A stretch of 20,701 bases of DNA from NCBI GenBank assembly GCA_900539665.1, contig UQCV01000042.1, forward strand, positions 1-20,701, given 5' to 3'. The DNA comes from an uncultured Succinivibrionaceae bacterium. Lineage in GTDB: Bacteria; Pseudomonadota; Gammaproteobacteria; Enterobacterales; Succinivibrionaceae. Below are positions 1-6,153 of the stretch, piece by piece (position 1 is the first letter of the stretch; every line of letters starts with the position of its first letter). Under the pieces are notes generated by a model that saw nothing but the letters and a program-made list of their open reading frames with translations, had not been told where the DNA came from and did no database searches. A program made the translations under genes and the position numbers.

Positions 1-30
1 AGAGTAGGTCATTACCGGAATTATATAAAG

Positions 31-67
31 AAGCCCTCTAGCAAAAGCTAGAGGGCTTTGTCGTTTG
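31..67 (+). terminator. Rho-independent terminator of an upstream unit
   Basis: A perfect 12-bp stem (31-42 with 47-58, arm AAGCCCTCTAGC) closes an AAAA loop and is followed by TGTCGTTT. It separates flgJ from whatever lies upstream (often flgI in related loci), so flgJ needs its own promoter. The T-tract is interrupted, but the stem is strong. The same TTTGTCGTTT tail follows the terminator after flgL. Confidence 0.8.
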
Positions 68-80
68 GGGCCTAATAAAT

Positions 81-94
81 ATTGGGCGCCCAAT
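81..94. promoter_or_regulatory. 14-bp palindrome, possible activator site upstream of flgJ
   Basis: ATTGGGCGCCCAAT is a perfect 14-bp palindrome in otherwise AT-rich intergenic DNA. Its centre lies about 145 bases upstream of the start site predicted from the sigma-54 promoter at 207-223. That is a usual distance for a bacterial enhancer-binding protein site. Binding by a FlrC/FleQ-type regulator is inference, and no second copy was seen in the window. Confidence 0.3.
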
Positions 95-206
95 TTCTGC
101 TTCCTTCTCTTTTTCATTTTCATTTTTCAGCTTACTACGCTCTTAACTTAATCCTATTTCTTCTATGGCTTTAGGCTTTTACACAATAAACAAGTAAAAA
201 GCATAT

Positions 207-223
207 TTGGCACAAAGCTTGCT
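207..223 (+). promoter_or_regulatory. Sigma-54 (RpoN) promoter of flgJKL
   Basis: TTGGCAC-N5-TTGCT matches the -24/-12 consensus (TGGCAC-N5-TTGC) with the invariant GG and GC dinucleotides ten bases apart. Transcription should start near 233, giving a leader of about 58 nt before flgJ. RpoN control of hook-associated genes is established for polar flagellar systems of Vibrio, Pseudomonas and Aeromonas. The terminator at 31-67 upstream supports an independent start here. Confidence 0.85.
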
Positions 224-291
224 ACTAACTCCTTGAAAGTTTTTTTTACTGCTTTTTGTCAATTTTTTGCCATGATGTTTAGGAGATAGCG

Positions 292-1413
292 ATGGATAAC
301 ACTAGTGTTGATCTTGGTCTTGTACAAAACGTACAAGGGCTTGATAAGCTTCGTCAGATGTCGCGCGGTGACATCAATGATAAGAAAAATGCCTTAGTAG
401 CAGCTGCCCAACAGTTTGAGTCAATCTTAAATCAGTTTTGGCTTAAGGAAATGCGTGCTACTAATGAGACTATTTGCCCTGATTCTCCATTAAATAGTCG
501 TGAAAGTTCTTTTTTTCAATCAATGCTCGATGAGCAGATGATTACTAGCATGGCTAAAAGCACTGAAGGCAGTTCTTCCTCTATTACTCATTTGCTGGTT
601 AAGCAGTTTGCAGGCGCTATGGGGGATGAAGGGAAAGAAATTATTGCCGCCCTTGAAAACCGTTTATATGAACCGCAATCAGAAAACGGTTTAACTATGC
701 CTGGTGATACCAAGGCAGGACTTATGGCTTTACCAGAACGCGAAGGTCTCAAGGCTCAAGCTGATTTCAGTTCTGCAGCAAACGTTGGTCATGATTCTTC
801 ATACTTTAATGACTTAATGGCCCGTAAGCTTTCTAATTCATCTAATGATGCTCAAGAAGCTGATACTAACGTGTCTCAACTCAATGCTACTGTGCGTAAA
901 GTTTCGGCTTACGAAAATGTTCAAACTAGTGGCACAGATGGTTCAAGTCCAGCCGTTTCGTTCGTTCAGAAATTTATGCCGGTGGCTCGCAAGGTAGCTC
1001 AAAAGTTTGGTCTTAATCCTTTGGTTATTGTGGCTCAGGCTGCTCTCGAAACCGGTTGGGGTCAACATGTGGGTAAAGGGAACAATTTCTTTGGGATTAA
1101 AGCCGGTGGTTCTTGGCAAGGTGAAGCGGCTTTGGAAACCACCTCAGAATTTGTTAAAGGCCGTATGGTTACAGAAAATGCGTACTTCAGAAGCTATAAG
1201 GATGCAGAAGCAAGTTTTGAAGATTACGCTCGTTTGGTTACTTCTAATGATCGTTATGCTAAGGCTGTGGCGCAAAACCGTGATCCGGATCGATATTTTG
1301 AAGAAATTCAGCGTGCAGGCTACGCAACTGACCCGAATTATGCATTAAAGCTAAAAAGCATTGTTAGAAATGACGCTTTTTCGTCTTATCGATACGCAGA
1401 CGGCAAGCTTTAG
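292..1413 (+). CDS. flgJ: FlgJ: rod-capping protein with peptidoglycan hydrolase domain
   Basis: FlgJ caps the growing flagellar rod in the periplasm and cuts peptidoglycan so the rod can pass. The N-terminal rod-binding domain spans about residues 25-110 (AAQQFESILNQFWLKEMR, then FFQSMLDEQM). A polar, low-complexity linker follows (about 115-225). The C-terminal glucosaminidase-type (GH73-like) domain covers about 226-360, with ALETGWG carrying the presumed catalytic Glu253 and NNFFGIKAG just after it. The 373-residue length and two-domain layout fit beta/gammaproteobacterial FlgJ. ATG at 292 has an AGGAG ribosome binding site 8 bases upstream. Unusually, the gene follows a terminator and a sigma-54 promoter instead of continuing a flgFGHI operon. 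flgK starts 9 bases after its TAG stop, so the two are co-transcribed. Confidence 0.96.
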   Translation: MDNTSVDLGLVQNVQGLDKLRQMSRGDINDKKNALVAAAQQFESILNQFWLKEMRATNETICPDSPLNSRESSFFQSMLDEQMITSMAKSTEGSSSSITHLLVKQFAGAMGDEGKEIIAALENRLYEPQSENGLTMPGDTKAGLMALPEREGLKAQADFSSAANVGHDSSYFNDLMARKLSNSSNDAQEADTNVSQLNATVRKVSAYENVQTSGTDGSSPAVSFVQKFMPVARKVAQKFGLNPLVIVAQAALETGWGQHVGKGNNFFGIKAGGSWQGEAALETTSEFVKGRMVTENAYFRSYKDAEASFEDYARLVTSNDRYAKAVAQNRDPDRYFEEIQRAGYATDPNYALKLKSIVRNDAFSSYRYADGKL

Positions 1414-1422
1414 GAGTAAATT

Positions 1423-3423
1423 ATGGCAGACTTACTTAAGATTGGTACTAGTGGGGTTTTGGCGCAGCAGCAGTTGCTTCAAACTACCTCTAATAATATT
1501 AGTAATGTAAACACTGCGGGTTATAGCCGTCAGGAAAACATTATTTACACCAATGTAATCAACCAAGGTTGTGGTTACGTGCAAACTCGGCGCGTACTCG
1601 ACAACTACGCTGAACGTGAACTTTTACGTGATAATGCTTCGGTTAGCTATTACTCTGCGTTAACTGAAGGTTTATCAAACGTAGACAAGATTTTGTCAGA
1701 TTCTTCTACCGGCCTTTCACCGGTTGTTACTGAACTCTTTGGGAATATTCAGTCTGCCAACAATAACCCAACTTCAGTTGCTAACCGTAATGAACTTCAA
1801 AGTTCAGTTGAACTTACAGTGCAGCGTATCAATACTATTAGTTCTAACATCCAAACTGAATATCGCACTGCTAATAATAAGATTGTTGAAGCCGTGGACA
1901 AGGTTAACCAATTGCTCGACGGTATCTATAAGATGAATGGTCAGCTTATTAGCTCTGCTAGTCGTGGCGCCGATTCTTCTTCTTACCTCCAAATGCAAGA
2001 TGAAAGAGACCGTATGATTACTGAGCTCTCTACTTATCTTGATATTAAGACTGTTGCCCAGCCAAACGGTTCTTTGTACGTTAATATGGCTTCTGGTCAG
2101 ACTTTGGTTTTAGGGGATGGTTGCGCTAAACTCTTTGCTGAACCAAGTCAGCTTGACGAATCAAGCTATGAACTTAAGTTTACCTATGGCAACTCTAAGA
2201 CTACTTTAAAGCAGGATGTTGGTGGTTCTATTGGTGGTTACTTTGATGCTTGTGAAGGCTTAAAGAATGCACAACGCGAAGTTGGAAAGATGACTGTGGC
2301 CTTAGCGGATGCACTTAACTGCCAAAATAGAAGTGGTCTTACCTTAACCAATAAAGTAGGTGGCGATTTATTTACCCTTAAAGATATTGTGGTAAATAGT
2401 GACTCTAGAACTTCTACTATGACTATGCAGTTTGCCCAAGGTGAAGCTTCAAAGCTTACGGGCAATGATTATATGGTTGTCGCTAAAGATGACGCTGCTA
2501 CTGAGTTCGAAGTTTTTGAGATGGTAGGTGACAACAAAGTAAGTAAGGGTATCTATACCGCCACCGGCGGAAAATTGACATTAGGGGAAGATTTTGGCTT
2601 TAACTTAACCTTAAATGACGTTCCTACGGCAGGAGATGTGTTTTTAGTTCAACCTACTTTGACTGTTGGTTTTACTATTGAATCAGCTGTAACTTGTCCG
2701 GAAGATTTTGCGTTTGCGAGTGTTATTCGTTGTAACCAAAATGCGCAAAATATGGGTAATGCTAGCTTAAACCTAGTTGGGGTCACAAGTACCGCTAAAG
2801 GTTCTGCTTTTAATGTGGATGCAGATCATGGGACTGTGGCTTTAAATCCAGATGCACCTTCGTTGGTTCGGATTAATAAAAACGGTGATTATGAAGTTTT
2901 TGCGGTAAATAATGGGGTTGAAACAAAACTTGGCACGGCTGATGCAAGTACTAGAGGGCAAAACCTACTTGCCAATTTAAAAGCGGATGATGGTAGTCTT
3001 TTGTATGCTGATGTTGCTAAAAATCCAGGGTTTGAATTAAATCTTTCTGGGACCGTAAAGACTGGGGACGAATTTAATATCGAATTGAATCTTAATGGTT
3101 CCGCTGATAACTCCAACGGGATTTTGTTGCAGAACATCGAACAAAAGCAGATTGTAAATGGTAACGTATCTAAGACTTTTAGTGATGCTTACTCATCTGT
3201 AGTTAGTTATATCGGGACTGAAATCAAGGTGTCTGATATTAACCACACTGCAGCTAAAGCTAAACAGAGTCAAAGTGAAGCGCTGAGCCAAAGCTCTAAG
3301 GGCGTTGAATTAAATGAAGAAGCTTCTAATTTAGTTCGGTTCCAACAGAGTTATCAGGCTTCAGCCCGGATCATTACAGCTGCACAGTCGGTTTTTGATT
3401 CACTAATGAGTGCTCTTGGTTAA
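1423..3423 (+). CDS. flgK: FlgK: hook-associated protein 1
   Basis: FlgK is the first hook-filament junction protein. It is secreted through the flagellar type III apparatus and polymerises on the hook tip before FlgL. The N-terminus shows the rod/hook/filament signature (LLKIGTSGVLAQQQLLQTTS, then NNISNVNTAGYSRQ, residues about 5-38). The C-terminus (about 620-666) carries the matching heptad-rich helix ending VRFQQSYQASARIITAAQS. At 666 residues it is longer than the E. coli protein (547), with extra mass in the central variable region (about 330-580), as in other polar-flagellum FlgKs. The ribosome binding site TAGGAG overlaps the flgJ stop codon, so translation is probably coupled. Confidence 0.97.
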   Translation: MADLLKIGTSGVLAQQQLLQTTSNNISNVNTAGYSRQENIIYTNVINQGCGYVQTRRVLDNYAERELLRDNASVSYYSALTEGLSNVDKILSDSSTGLSPVVTELFGNIQSANNNPTSVANRNELQSSVELTVQRINTISSNIQTEYRTANNKIVEAVDKVNQLLDGIYKMNGQLISSASRGADSSSYLQMQDERDRMITELSTYLDIKTVAQPNGSLYVNMASGQTLVLGDGCAKLFAEPSQLDESSYELKFTYGNSKTTLKQDVGGSIGGYFDACEGLKNAQREVGKMTVALADALNCQNRSGLTLTNKVGGDLFTLKDIVVNSDSRTSTMTMQFAQGEASKLTGNDYMVVAKDDAATEFEVFEMVGDNKVSKGIYTATGGKLTLGEDFGFNLTLNDVPTAGDVFLVQPTLTVGFTIESAVTCPEDFAFASVIRCNQNAQNMGNASLNLVGVTSTAKGSAFNVDADHGTVALNPDAPSLVRINKNGDYEVFAVNNGVETKLGTADASTRGQNLLANLKADDGSLLYADVAKNPGFELNLSGTVKTGDEFNIELNLNGSADNSNGILLQNIEQKQIVNGNVSKTFSDAYSSVVSYIGTEIKVSDINHTAAKAKQSQSEALSQSSKGVELNEEASNLVRFQQSYQASARIITAAQSVFDSLMSALG

Positions 3424-3456
3424 GGTAGACTTATCTACCGCCCCAGGGGCGGTAGA
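3424..3456 (+). promoter_or_regulatory. Two mutually exclusive hairpins in the flgK-flgL gap
   Basis: TCTACCGCCCC (3434-3444) pairs with GGGGCGGTAGA (3446-3456), an 11-bp perfect inverted repeat with one central base. It ends two bases before the flgL Shine-Dalgarno (AAGGAG). The left arm can instead pair with GGTAGA at 3424-3429, giving a 6-bp stem with a CTTA loop. No T-tract follows, so this is not an ordinary terminator. Roles in mRNA processing, 3'-end protection of flgJK mRNA, or control of flgL translation are inference. Confidence 0.6.
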
Positions 3457-3470
3457 AAGGAGTAGCTAAT

Positions 3471-4655
3471 ATGCGTATTTCAACTTCACTTAGCTTTGAA
3501 CGCAGTCTATCTTATCTGCAGAGCACAAATACTAAACTTGATAAAGCTTCAGAACAGTATAATTCTGGGATGAAGTTTACTACTGCGGCTGAAGATCCAA
3601 CTGGGATGGGGAATAAACTTCGCTTTGATGCGGAAATCTCGACCTATACCCAGTATTCGGTTAATGCAGGCTTGGCTTCTGATGCCTTAGGGCTTGAAGA
3701 AACGGCCTTGACTAGTATTTATGAAAGCTTATCTTCTTGCGTCGTATCATTGCAAAGCTCTGTAAACGGCACCTACGATGAATATAACCTTGATGCGGTA
3801 GCAACAGCGCTTGAAGAAAGCTTGTCTTTAGTCTTTGACTTAACCAACACTAAAACCTCTGAAGGTGAATATATCTTTAGTGGTAATCAGTCTATGCAGC
3901 CAACTATGGTAAAGACTAGTGATGGGACTTATGAATGTCAAGCTGATGCGGGATACAGACAGGTTAAAGTATCTCCATCTGTAAAAGTTACCACCTCTGA
4001 TAGTGGGTTGAAAATTTTTGAGCAGAGTCCATTGTGCCGTACAGCTAGCACTACTGGCGCCGAGCTTGGTTACTCTGCTTTATCGACCTTTGATAACTTT
4101 GTAAACACTAACTACGTAGTAGGTGGGGATAATACCTATAGTGTGGCGTATGATGATGCTAACGGTACTTATCAAATAACCCACGGTGGTAAAGTAGTGC
4201 AAGAAGGTGAAATGGAAGCTGGGGGCACCATTATTTTTAATGGGCTTGATATTACCTTAAACCAAGGGGTAACTAATTGCGATATCACCCTTGATCCACC
4301 ACAAAATGATAACGTTTTAAATACTTTACAAAGTTTGATTACTGCATTAAGAGACCCAAATTTGACGGTGAAAGAAAGAAGTCAAATTTTAGCGCAAGGG
4401 CAGGTTAGTGTGTCTAATGCTAAAGAAAATATCAACGTAACCCTAGGGCATGTTGGGGGCCGATTAAAGAATATTGAAAGTGTGATCAATTCAAATGAAT
4501 CTTTAAACGTAATTAAGCAAGAAGCACGAGCTAATATCAGTGAAGTCGATGTGTATGAAGCAGCTTCCAATCTTTTAAAAGAACAAAATGCTTTATCAAT
4601 GGCGCAAAAGACATTTAGTATGGTAAATGGTTCTAGTTTGTTTGATTACATTTAA
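3471..4655 (+). CDS. flgL: FlgL: hook-associated protein 3
   Basis: FlgL is the second junction protein, a flagellin-like subunit placed between FlgK and the filament. The N-terminus MRISTSLSFERSLSYLQSTN and the following helix (about 1-60, including a TAAEDPTGMGNKLRFD segment) are the conserved flagellin-type D0/D1 signature. The C-terminal helix (about 345-394, SEVDVYEAASNLLKEQNALS) is the matching partner. Length is 394 residues, close to Vibrio FlgL and longer than the E. coli protein (317). ATG at 3471 has AAGGAG 9 bases upstream. The gene is last in the flgJKL unit and is followed by a terminator at 4758-4790. It is not flagellin: position after flgK and the short FlgL-type N-terminus favour FlgL, although the two families are related. 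Confidence 0.95.
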   Translation: MRISTSLSFERSLSYLQSTNTKLDKASEQYNSGMKFTTAAEDPTGMGNKLRFDAEISTYTQYSVNAGLASDALGLEETALTSIYESLSSCVVSLQSSVNGTYDEYNLDAVATALEESLSLVFDLTNTKTSEGEYIFSGNQSMQPTMVKTSDGTYECQADAGYRQVKVSPSVKVTTSDSGLKIFEQSPLCRTASTTGAELGYSALSTFDNFVNTNYVVGGDNTYSVAYDDANGTYQITHGGKVVQEGEMEAGGTIIFNGLDITLNQGVTNCDITLDPPQNDNVLNTLQSLITALRDPNLTVKERSQILAQGQVSVSNAKENINVTLGHVGGRLKNIESVINSNESLNVIKQEARANISEVDVYEAASNLLKEQNALSMAQKTFSMVNGSSLFDYI

Positions 4656-4757
4656 GATAGGAGCAGCGTTTACCTAAAAGGCCAATTTACGCCATTTAGA
4701 ACTTTTTAAAACAATTTAAAACCTTAGGCTTAGGCCAACTAATCCAAATGTTAAATA

Positions 4758-4790
4758 AAACGGCTAGTTAAAACCTAGCCGTTTGTCGTT
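4758..4790 (+). terminator. Terminator after flgL
   Basis: AAACGGCTAG (4758-4767) pairs perfectly with CTAGCCGTTT (4775-4784) around a 7-base loop, followed by GTCGTT. It lies about 100 bases after the flgL stop and closes the flgJKL unit. The TTTGTCGTTT tail is the same as that of the terminator at 31-67. Confidence 0.75.
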
Positions 4791-4941
4791 TATGTGAAGC
4801 TTCTAAGTTTTTAAAAGTCTTGGTTAGCCCAAAGCCTAGACCGGCATAAGTTTGCCAGTTAAAGGTTCTTAGAGGAAAGTTTGAGGCATGGCTTTGCCTT
4901 GAAAATTAAAAGTACAACTCTAGGTGACATCCTTCCCCACC

Positions 4942-4968
4942 TATAGAGGTAGGACTTCCCACCGATAA
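4942..4968 (+). promoter_or_regulatory. Sigma-28-like motif inside the element end (probably fortuitous)
   Basis: TATAGAGG-N11-ACCGATAA matches the FliA pattern TAAAGTTT-N11-GCCGATAA in the TAAAG core (4/5) and -10 (7/8) with exact spacing. It overlaps the omega-RNA-like right end on the other strand, and no gene starts just downstream, so it may be chance. It is also a candidate relic of a lost flagellin promoter. Confidence 0.25.
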
Positions 4969-5050
4969 GATAGGTTCAGTTCTCGCTCAAGCACTCTAAT
5001 GAGTACAGTATCAACGAGCTAACCCCGTGTATCCCACGGTTCTATGTTTT

Positions 5051-5081
5051 GAATTTATGCAGTTACTAACTGCATAAATTC
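5051..5081. repeat. 31-bp perfect palindrome
   Basis: Two 15-base arms (5051-5065 GAATTTATGCAGTTA and 5067-5081) flank a single central base. The palindrome sits between the minus-strand promoter and the omega-RNA-like scaffold, at or near the predicted 5' end of that transcript. It would form a very stable hairpin in RNA or a cruciform in DNA. Confidence 0.85.
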
Positions 5082-5091
5082 ATTTCTTATG

Positions 5092-5121
5092 TTTGTAGCA
5101 TAATGTTTAGAAAGCTGTCAA
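5092..5121 (-). promoter_or_regulatory. Extended -10 sigma-70 promoter of the omega-RNA-like cassette
   Basis: On the minus strand a perfect TTGACA -35 (5116-5121) and a TACAAA -10 (5092-5097) are 18 bases apart. A TG one base upstream of the -10 makes an extended -10. In intact elements a promoter like this would drive tnpB. Here it points straight into the palindrome and scaffold. Confidence 0.6.
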
Positions 5122-5185
5122 TTAGAATTCGGCAATTCATCTCACCACCTTAGAGGAGGGGGACTTCTTGCCGAGTTCAGTTAAA

Positions 5186-5233
5186 ATGAAGGCTAAAACG
5201 AAAGCTAAAACTGAAGTTAAAACGAAAGCTAAA
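5186..5233 (+). repeat. Four 12-bp direct repeats with a possible 42-codon ORF
   Basis: Four imperfect 12-bp units (consensus ACGAAAGCTAAA) run in tandem just outside the element remnant. As the unit is a multiple of three, an ATG at 5186 opens a 42-codon frame (to 5314) starting MKAKTKAKTEVKTKAK. No convincing ribosome binding site precedes it, so I treat it as repeat DNA, not a gene. Confidence 0.6.
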
Positions 5234-5310
5234 ATTTTAGGGGTTTACGTGGGCTCTTGTGAACATGGTCACACTTTAATTATAAAATTAAAAAAAATTT
5301 TCTTAAGGTC

Positions 5311-5337
5311 TTAAGAATTTAGTTTTGCGGTCGATAA
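5311..5337 (+). promoter_or_regulatory. Candidate sigma-28 (FliA) promoter upstream of flaG-fliD
   Basis: TTAAGAAT-N11-GTCGATAA matches the FliA consensus TAAAGTTT-N11-GCCGATAA with exact spacing, 7 of 8 bases in the -10 and a TTAAG core in the -35. It points toward flaG but lies about 280 bases upstream, which implies a long leader. FliA control of late filament genes is established in enterics and in polar systems. Confidence 0.5.
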
Positions 5338-5373
5338 TGGTAGTGAAAATTAAAACTAGGCCCTAAAATTTGA

Positions 5374-5413
5374 GGTGGTGGTTTTAAAGGCTAGGTTTAG
5401 CTACGGCACCACC
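5374..5413 (+). promoter_or_regulatory. Nested hairpin in the flaG leader
   Basis: GGTGGTG (5374-5380) pairs with CACCACC (5407-5413) around an inner GCTA-GGTT-TAGC hairpin. It lies about 35 bases after the predicted sigma-28 start site, so it would form near the 5' end of a flaG-fliD mRNA. Function is unknown. Confidence 0.4.
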
Positions 5414-5426
5414 AAAATACAATAAG

Positions 5427-5442
5427 TTGGCCCTGTTTTGGC
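5427..5442 (+). promoter_or_regulatory. Weak sigma-54-like site upstream of flaG
   Basis: TTGGCCC-N5-TGGC keeps the GG-N10-GC spacing of RpoN promoters but departs from consensus at one base in each element. It is an alternative to the sigma-28 candidate for flaG-fliD and would leave a leader of about 160 nt. Confidence 0.25.
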
Positions 5443-5616
5443 GGTTGTTAAAGCTTTTTTAAAAAGCTTTAAACCAAAGACTTAAACTTAAAATATAACT
5501 AAAAGATAAAACAATTATTAACCTATTAACTTTTCAAGTGGAGCTTTAAGAAGCTTTAAAATTTTACCAGAGCTTGAAGAAGAAAATAGAAACGCCGAGA
5601 GAAAAGGAGAGGGATT

Positions 5617-6132
5617 ATGATTCAAGTTGTAAGCACCTCTGCAGATTATGCAGCTCAGACTAGACCACAAAATAGTCAAGTAGCCAAAGATGTTGACGCT
5701 TTGGCTGCAACATTAGGTAATAGCAAAACCACTAAGGCTTCAGAAGTAGCTAGTCAAGCCCAGGCGGTTAATGATAAGGATAATGTTGCCGGTAAAAAAG
5801 TAAAAGAAGAAGGTAGAACTCAATCAGCTGCCCAAATGGCCGCCAACGAAGCGGAATTGGCTAAGAAAAAAGCCAGTGAAGAGGAAGATGCAGCTCGTTT
5901 TGCGGATAAGTTCTCAGAGCTTACTCGTGGCTTTGGGTTAAGCTTTTCGATTGAAAAAGACTTAAACCGGACTATTGTCACTGTGACCGACAAGAATACG
6001 GATGAAGTTATAAGACAGATCCCGACTGAAGAATTTATCAAGCGGGCCAAGAGAATTTGCGAGACCCGTTCTGAAATGCAGGGCGTGTCATCGGAAGACT
6101 TTAAGGGCATTTTCTTAGATAATGATGCTTAA
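5617..6132 (+). CDS. flaG: FlaG family flagellar protein
   Basis: FlaG is a small protein found beside fliD in polar flagellar loci, where it limits filament length or affects filament assembly. Residues 1-85 are polar, low-complexity and Ala/Lys-rich. The conserved FlaG domain is at about 88-150 (FSELTRGFGLSFSIEKDLNR, then TIVTVTDKNTDEVIRQIPTE), with the diagnostic D(x)TxEVIRQIPxEE signature. At 171 residues it is slightly longer than typical FlaG (about 110-150) because of the N-terminal region. ATG at 5617 has AAAGGAGAGGG upstream. fliD begins 21 bases after its stop, so the two form an operon. Confidence 0.93.
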   Translation: MIQVVSTSADYAAQTRPQNSQVAKDVDALAATLGNSKTTKASEVASQAQAVNDKDNVAGKKVKEEGRTQSAAQMAANEAELAKKKASEEEDAARFADKFSELTRGFGLSFSIEKDLNRTIVTVTDKNTDEVIRQIPTEEFIKRAKRICETRSEMQGVSSEDFKGIFLDNDA

Positions 6133-6153
6133 GGATAAGGCGAGGAGGTAATT

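Larger units (their letters stand above)
4924..5085 (-). ncRNA. Putative omega-RNA-like transcript of the tnpB-less element
   Basis: Transcription from the minus-strand promoter at 5092-5121 would start near 5085 and read through several stems: a 15-bp hairpin (5051-5065/5067-5081), CCGTG/CACGG (5035-5039 with 5025-5029), CGAG/CTCG (5015-5018 with 4982-4985) containing GAGT/ACTC, and the terminal hairpin at about 4939-4956. In TnpB systems the guide is the sequence just past the right end, which here would be the minus strand below about 4924 (TAGAGTTGTACTTTTAAT, boundary uncertain). That the RNA is made or works with a TnpB encoded elsewhere is inference. Confidence 0.45.
4924..5177 (-). mobile_element. 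IS200/IS605-like element remnant without tnpB
   Basis: Read on the minus strand, this has the pieces of a TnpB-type element with the nuclease gene missing. First comes an end hairpin (5126-5135 with 5168-5177, 10 bp including one G-U pair) enclosing GAAGTCC...CCTCTAAGGTGG. Next is a TTGACA promoter, then a 31-bp palindrome. Last is a scaffold containing CCGTGGGATACACGGGG-TTAGCTCG, ending in the hairpin CCTACCT-CTAT-AGGTGGG and GGATGTCA. The two end hairpins share a core (GAAGTCC..CCTCTA.AGGTGG). From memory of IS605/IS1341-type right ends, the CCGTGGG.CACGGGG...AGCT pattern and a terminal AGGTGGGGA.GATGTCA are characteristic. No transposase or TnpB codons are visible, so it is either a decayed copy or a non-autonomous (PATE/MITE-like) derivative. 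Exact ends are uncertain. Confidence 0.6.
4656..5616. other. 960-base flgL-flaG gap with no flagellin gene
   Basis: No open reading frame of 60 codons or more lies here, although this interval often carries one or more flagellin genes in polar flagellar loci. Contents: terminator (4758-4790), a minus-strand IS200/IS605-like remnant with omega-RNA-like sequence (about 4924-5177), a 12-bp repeat block (5186-5233), a sigma-28-like promoter (5311-5337), a hairpin leader (5374-5413), a weak sigma-54-like site (5427-5442), and an AT-rich inverted repeat (about 5449-5473, arms TTAAAGCTTTTT). Confidence 0.85.

Noticed and set aside
1007..1348. 113-codon frame inside flgJ
   Set aside because: It lies wholly within the flgJ muramidase domain in another frame, without a ribosome site or recognisable product.
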